Part shown: piece after piece, positions 60,543-64,000 of the stretch
Position numbering within the stretch: position 1 is the first letter of the stretch
How the letters are laid out: every line of letters begins with the position of its first letter
From: Streptomyces violaceusniger Tu 4113
GTDB taxonomy: Bacteria > Actinomycetota > Actinomycetes > Streptomycetales > Streptomycetaceae
Assembly (NCBI RefSeq): GCF_000147815.2
Contig: NC_015957.1
Span: 1,860,001-1,924,000 of the forward strand
Direction: 5' to 3'
Length of the DNA: 64,000 nt
The notes under the pieces: generated by a model
The model's input: only the letters and a program-made list of their open reading frames with translations
Told to the model about the DNA's origin: nothing
Databases searched by the model: none
Made by a program: the position numbers and the translations under genes

Positions 60543-61609
60543 GCGTGTCCCGGCGCGCTGCGCGGGCTGGACTGAGGAGCCGCGCAGCGACGAAGGAGCG
60601 AGCAGTGACGAGGGAAGCCCGCGCGTTGGAGCGCGCCGGGACTGAGCGGGGAGAGGGGAGCGCGACGGCGACTCCCGACGCCCCGCCGGACGCCGCCGGG
60701 CCCGTACCCGAGCCCGTACAGAAGCCGCCCCTCCTCAAGCCCGCCGTCCGCAAGCGGCTGGTGCCCTACTGGCTGCTGCTCCCCGGCATCCTCTGGCTGC
60801 TGATCTTCTTCGCCGCGCCGCTGATCTACCAGGCGTCGACCTCCGTCCAGACCGGCTCCCTCGACGAGGGCTTCAAGGTCACCTGGCACTTCCAGACCTA
60901 CTGGGACGCGCTGAGCGAGTACTACCCGCAGTTCCTGCGCTCGGTGCTCTACTCCGCCACCGCCACCGTGATGTGCCTGGTGCTCGGCTATCCGCTCGCG
61001 TATCTCATCGCCTTCCGGGCGGGCCGCTGGCGCAATCTGGTGATGATCCTGGTCATCGCGCCGTTCTTCACCAGCTTCCTGATCCGCACCCTCGCCTGGA
61101 AGACGATCCTGTCCGACGGCGGCCCGGTGGTGGGCGCGCTCAACTCGCTGCACATCCTGGACGTCACCAGCTATCTGGGGATCACCGAGGGACAGCGGGT
61201 GCTGGCCACCCCGCTCGCGGTGGTCTGCGGGCTGACGTACAACTTCCTGCCCTTCATGATCCTCCCGCTCTACACCTCCCTGGAGCGCATCGACCCCCAG
61301 CTCCACGAGGCCGCGGGCGACCTCTACGCCCGGCCCGTCACCACCTTCCGGAAGGTGACCTTCCCCCTGTCCATGCCGGGGGTCGTCGCGGGCACGCTGC
61401 TCACCTTCATCCCCGCCACGGGCGACTACATCAACGCCGAACTGCTCGGCTCCGCCGACCAGAAGATGGTCGGCAACGTCATCCAGTCGCAGTTCCTGCG
61501 GGTCCTGGACTATCCGACGGCGGCGGCGCTGTCCTTCATCCTCATGGCGGCCATCCTGACGATGGTCACCATCTACATCCGCAAGTCCGGGACGGAGGAC
61601 CTGGTGTGA
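60539..61609 (+). CDS. potB: Polyamine ABC transporter permease I (PotB-like)
   Basis: A protein of 356 aa with six membrane segments from about residue 75 (VPYWLLLPGILWLLIFFAAP). The EAA loop is LHEAAGDLYARPVTTFRKVTFP. The 65-residue charged N terminus (Arg and Ala-rich) is longer than in E. coli PotB and its first part is low complexity; an internal start after it is possible. Overlaps the ATPase and the next permease. Confidence 0.87.
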   Translation: MSVSRRAARAGLRSRAATKERAVTREARALERAGTERGEGSATATPDAPPDAAGPVPEPVQKPPLLKPAVRKRLVPYWLLLPGILWLLIFFAAPLIYQASTSVQTGSLDEGFKVTWHFQTYWDALSEYYPQFLRSVLYSATATVMCLVLGYPLAYLIAFRAGRWRNLVMILVIAPFFTSFLIRTLAWKTILSDGGPVVGALNSLHILDVTSYLGITEGQRVLATPLAVVCGLTYNFLPFMILPLYTSLERIDPQLHEAAGDLYARPVTTFRKVTFPLSMPGVVAGTLLTFIPATGDYINAELLGSADQKMVGNVIQSQFLRVLDYPTAAALSFILMAAILTMVTIYIRKSGTEDLV

Positions 61610-62403
61610 CGGCCCTGACGCGCTGGATACGGCGGAACCTGGTGGTCATCGCGGGGCTCGGCACCCTCGCGTATCTGATCCTGCCCAACGTCGTCGTCCT
61701 GGTCTTCTCCTTCAACAAGCCCAACGGGCGCTTCAACTACGAATGGCAGCGGTTCTCCACCGAGGCCTGGACCGATCCGTGCGGCGTCGCCGACATGTGC
61801 GGCTCGCTCTCGCTCAGCCTGAAGCTCGCGGTATGGGCGACGATCGGCGCGACCCTCCTCGGCACGCTGATCGCCTTCGCACTGGCCCGCTACCGCTTCC
61901 GGGCCCGCTCCGCGGTCAACAGCCTGATCTTCCTGCCGATGGCCATGCCCGAGGTCGTCATGGCCGCCTCGCTGGCCACCCTCTTCCTCAACATGGGCGT
62001 GGACTTCGGCTTCTGGACGATCCTCATCGCCCACATCATGTTCTGCCTGAGCTTTGTCGTGACGGCCGTCAAGGCGCGGGTGATGTCCATGGACCCCCGG
62101 CTGGAACAGGCCGCCCAGGACCTCTACGCCTCCCCGGCGCAGACCTTTGTGCGCGTCACCCTGCCGATCGCCGCGCCCGGTATAGCCGCCGGCGCGCTGC
62201 TGTCCTTCGCGCTCTCCTTCGACGACTTCATCATCACCAACTTCAACGCCGGTTCGACCGTGACCTTCCCCATGTTCGTCTGGGGATCCGCACAGCGCGG
62301 CACGCCCGTGCAGATCAATGTGATCGGAACGGCGATGTTCGCCGTCGCGGTGCTGTGCGTTCTCGCCGGCCAACTGGCCGGCGCCCGCCGCAAGAGGAGC
62401 TGA
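61606..62403 (+). CDS. potC: Polyamine ABC transporter permease II (PotC-like)
   Basis: A protein of 265 aa from the GTG that overlaps the previous stop (GTGTGA). Six membrane segments; the PotC-type start YLILPNVVVLVFSFNKPNG and EAA loop LEQAAQDLYASPAQTFVRVTLP are clear. Segment FNYEWQRFSTEAW is typical of the family. Completes the importer. The FAD enzyme starts six bases after its stop. Confidence 0.9.
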   Translation: MTALTRWIRRNLVVIAGLGTLAYLILPNVVVLVFSFNKPNGRFNYEWQRFSTEAWTDPCGVADMCGSLSLSLKLAVWATIGATLLGTLIAFALARYRFRARSAVNSLIFLPMAMPEVVMAASLATLFLNMGVDFGFWTILIAHIMFCLSFVVTAVKARVMSMDPRLEQAAQDLYASPAQTFVRVTLPIAAPGIAAGALLSFALSFDDFIITNFNAGSTVTFPMFVWGSAQRGTPVQINVIGTAMFAVAVLCVLAGQLAGARRKRS

Positions 62404-62408
62404 AAACC

Positions 62409-63857
62409 ATGGCCACGGACGCCATGACCCGCTCACCCGGGGGCGACAGCGCGCCCGGCCCGTCCGCCCTCAAAGCCCTGGCCGACGCCGCGTACCGGCC
62501 GTACTGGCTGGACGACCCCGGCAGGCCCCGCCCCCGCCCCGCCCTGGTCGGGGAGGAGCGCTGCGATCTGCTCGTCGTCGGCGGCGGCTACAGCGGACTG
62601 TGGACCGCCCTGATCGCCAAGGAGCGCGACCCCGACCGCGAGGTGGTCTTGGTCGAGGGCCAGGAGATCGGCTGGGCCGCGTCCGGACGCAACGGCGGCT
62701 TCTGCGCCGCCTCCCTCACCCACGGCCTCGGCAACGGCGCGGCCCGCTGGCCCGATGAGCTGGCCGAACTCGAGCGGCTCGGCCACCGCAACCTCGACGC
62801 CATCGAATCCGCCGTCGAGCGCTACGGCATCGACTGCGACTTCGAACGCACCGGCGAGATCGATGTGGCCACCGCGCCCCACCAGGTCGAGGAGTTGCGC
62901 GAAACCGTCGAACAGGCCGGTGCCCTCGGCCTCGAGCCGCCGGAGTTCCTCGACCGCGACGCGGTGCGCGCCGAGGTCGACTCGCCCACCTTTCTGGCCG
63001 GGCTGTGGGACCGCCGGGGCGTGGCCATGGTCCACCCCGCCCGGCTCGCCTGGGGCCTGGCACGGGCCTGCGCCGAGCTGGGCGTACGGATCTACGAGCA
63101 CACCCCGGCCGAACGGCTGGCGAGCAGCGGGGCGGCGATGGCCGTCCGCACCCCCTACGGGCGGGTCCGCGCCCGCCAGGTGGCGCTCGCTACCAACGCC
63201 TTCCCCGCCCTGGTGCGCCGCGTCCGCCCGTTCATCGCCCCGGTCTACGACCATGCGCTGATGACCGAACCGCTCACCGAGGAGCAGCTCGAGGCGATCG
63301 GCTGGCAGCGCAGGCAGGGACTCAGCGACACCGCCAACCACTTCCACTACTTCCGGCTCACCGCCGACCGGCGCATCCTGTGGGGCGGCTACGACATCGT
63401 CTACCGCTACGGCGGACGGGTGCGCGCCGAATACGATCACCACCCCGCCACCTACCGCACCCTCGCCCAGCACTTCTTCCAGTGCTTCCCGCAACTGGAG
63501 GGCGTGCGCTTCAGCCATGCCTGGGGCGGCGCCATCGACACCTGCTCGCGCTTCTCCGCGTTCTTCGGCAGCGCGCACGGGGGGAGGGTGGCGTACGCGC
63601 TCGGCTATACGGGCCTGGGGGTCGGGGCGACCCGCTTCGGCGCCGAGGTGATGCTCGATCTGCTCGCCGGTGAGCGCACCGAACGCACCCGCCTGGAGAT
63701 GGTCCGCAGCAAGCCCCTGCCCTTCCCGCCGGAGCCGGTGCGCTGGGCGGGCATCGGCATCACCCAGTGGTCCATGACCCGGGCCGACGAGAACGGCGGG
63801 CGCCGCAATCTGTGGCTGAAGGCCATGGACAAGGTGGGGCTGGGGTTCGACAGCTGA
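62409..63857 (+). CDS. FAD-dependent oxidoreductase, gamma-glutamylputrescine oxidase-like
   Basis: A protein of 482 aa of the DAO (D-amino acid oxidase) superfamily. The dinucleotide motif is CDLLVVGGGYSGLWTALIAKE (about residues 53-73), followed by GWAASGRNGGF, typical of PuuB-type enzymes. HAWGGAIDTCSRFSAFFG and ALGYTGLGVGATRFGAEVM are also present. It is last gene of the polyamine importer operon and starts six bases after the permease stop. Oxidation of a (glutamyl)polyamine is inferred from family and context. Confidence 0.85.
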   Translation: MATDAMTRSPGGDSAPGPSALKALADAAYRPYWLDDPGRPRPRPALVGEERCDLLVVGGGYSGLWTALIAKERDPDREVVLVEGQEIGWAASGRNGGFCAASLTHGLGNGAARWPDELAELERLGHRNLDAIESAVERYGIDCDFERTGEIDVATAPHQVEELRETVEQAGALGLEPPEFLDRDAVRAEVDSPTFLAGLWDRRGVAMVHPARLAWGLARACAELGVRIYEHTPAERLASSGAAMAVRTPYGRVRARQVALATNAFPALVRRVRPFIAPVYDHALMTEPLTEEQLEAIGWQRRQGLSDTANHFHYFRLTADRRILWGGYDIVYRYGGRVRAEYDHHPATYRTLAQHFFQCFPQLEGVRFSHAWGGAIDTCSRFSAFFGSAHGGRVAYALGYTGLGVGATRFGAEVMLDLLAGERTERTRLEMVRSKPLPFPPEPVRWAGIGITQWSMTRADENGGRRNLWLKAMDKVGLGFDS

Positions 63858-64000
63858 GCTGAGCCGGGCTGCCGTTGCCCTGGGCCCGTTCCGCGTGGCC
63901 TGGGGCAACCGCGGCGCGCTTTCAGCTAGCGGCCGGGGCTCGACCGGCTCAAACCGTCACCCTGGCTGCTCCGGCTGAGCCGGAGCATCGCCCACAGCAG
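63858..64000. other. Window end, intergenic
   Basis: No gene is visible in the last 143 bases. A possible hairpin lies at 63874-63909 (GTTGCCC with GGGCAAC, partly paired GGCC inside) and could terminate the polyamine operon. Confidence 0.4.

Noticed and set aside
60539..60735. The N-terminal extension of the PotB-like permease as a separate small gene
   Set aside because: It is in frame with the permease, directly overlaps the ATPase stop, and has no stop codon. A later internal start remains possible.

Overview
The window is high-GC actinobacterial DNA. Gene content and order match the conserved core of a Streptomyces chromosome: whiG, four tandem type I signal peptidases, and the rpsP-rimM-trmD-rplS and rpsB-tsf-pyrH-frr blocks. 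GTG starts and ATGA/TGATG stop-start overlaps are common, as expected for that genus. No tRNA, rRNA or CRISPR array was seen.

Region 1 (1-24963) is housekeeping. It holds the end of glnD, ffh, a methyltransferase, a eukaryote/archaeal-type proS, a SprT-like metalloprotease, rpsP-khpA-rimM-trmD-rplS, sipW-sipX-sipY-sipZ, a NUDIX gene, DUF2469, yraN, comM, dprA, the sporulation sigma factor whiG, a TetR regulator facing an M23 peptidase, then rpsB-tsf-pyrH-frr-cdsA. Several of these proteins carry low-complexity or repetitive additions (rimM, rpsB and dprA).

Region 2 (25015-34376) is an integrated, pSAM2-like actinomycete integrative and conjugative element (AICE). It is bounded by a 41-bp direct repeat. 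It encodes a tyrosine integrase, an excisionase, an HUH rolling-circle replication initiator, small spread/transfer proteins, an FtsK-type DNA translocase, a divergent GntR repressor next to three repeated operators, and a YdcF-like protein. It sits not in a tRNA gene but across the first seven codons of rlmN. The right copy of the repeat restores an intact rlmN, and the left copy leaves a 23-codon decoy. A 567-bp non-coding end holds a large nested palindrome, a candidate replication or transfer locus.

Region 3 (34356-46100) carries rlmN, a TPP-riboswitch-controlled thiamine ABC transporter (thiB-thiP-thiQ), a LOG-family gene, an unusual ABC exporter pair, and a sodium/solute symporter followed by a thiamine-diphosphate enzyme.

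Region 4 (46369-63857) looks like a polyamine and amine catabolism zone. It holds a PucR regulator, a class III aminotransferase, an Lrp/AsnC regulator, two aminobutyraldehyde-type dehydrogenases, a spermidine/putrescine-type ABC importer and a PuuB-like FAD oxidoreductase. A frameshifted lipoprotein, a glycerophosphodiesterase, an adenosine deaminase and two DUF4190 membrane proteins are interspersed.

Across the chromosomal part the octamer CCGTAAGG is strongly over-represented: 17 copies by eye on the two strands, none inside the element. I know of no name for this signature, and I consider it, together with the rlmN-targeting element and its nested palindrome, the best leads here.
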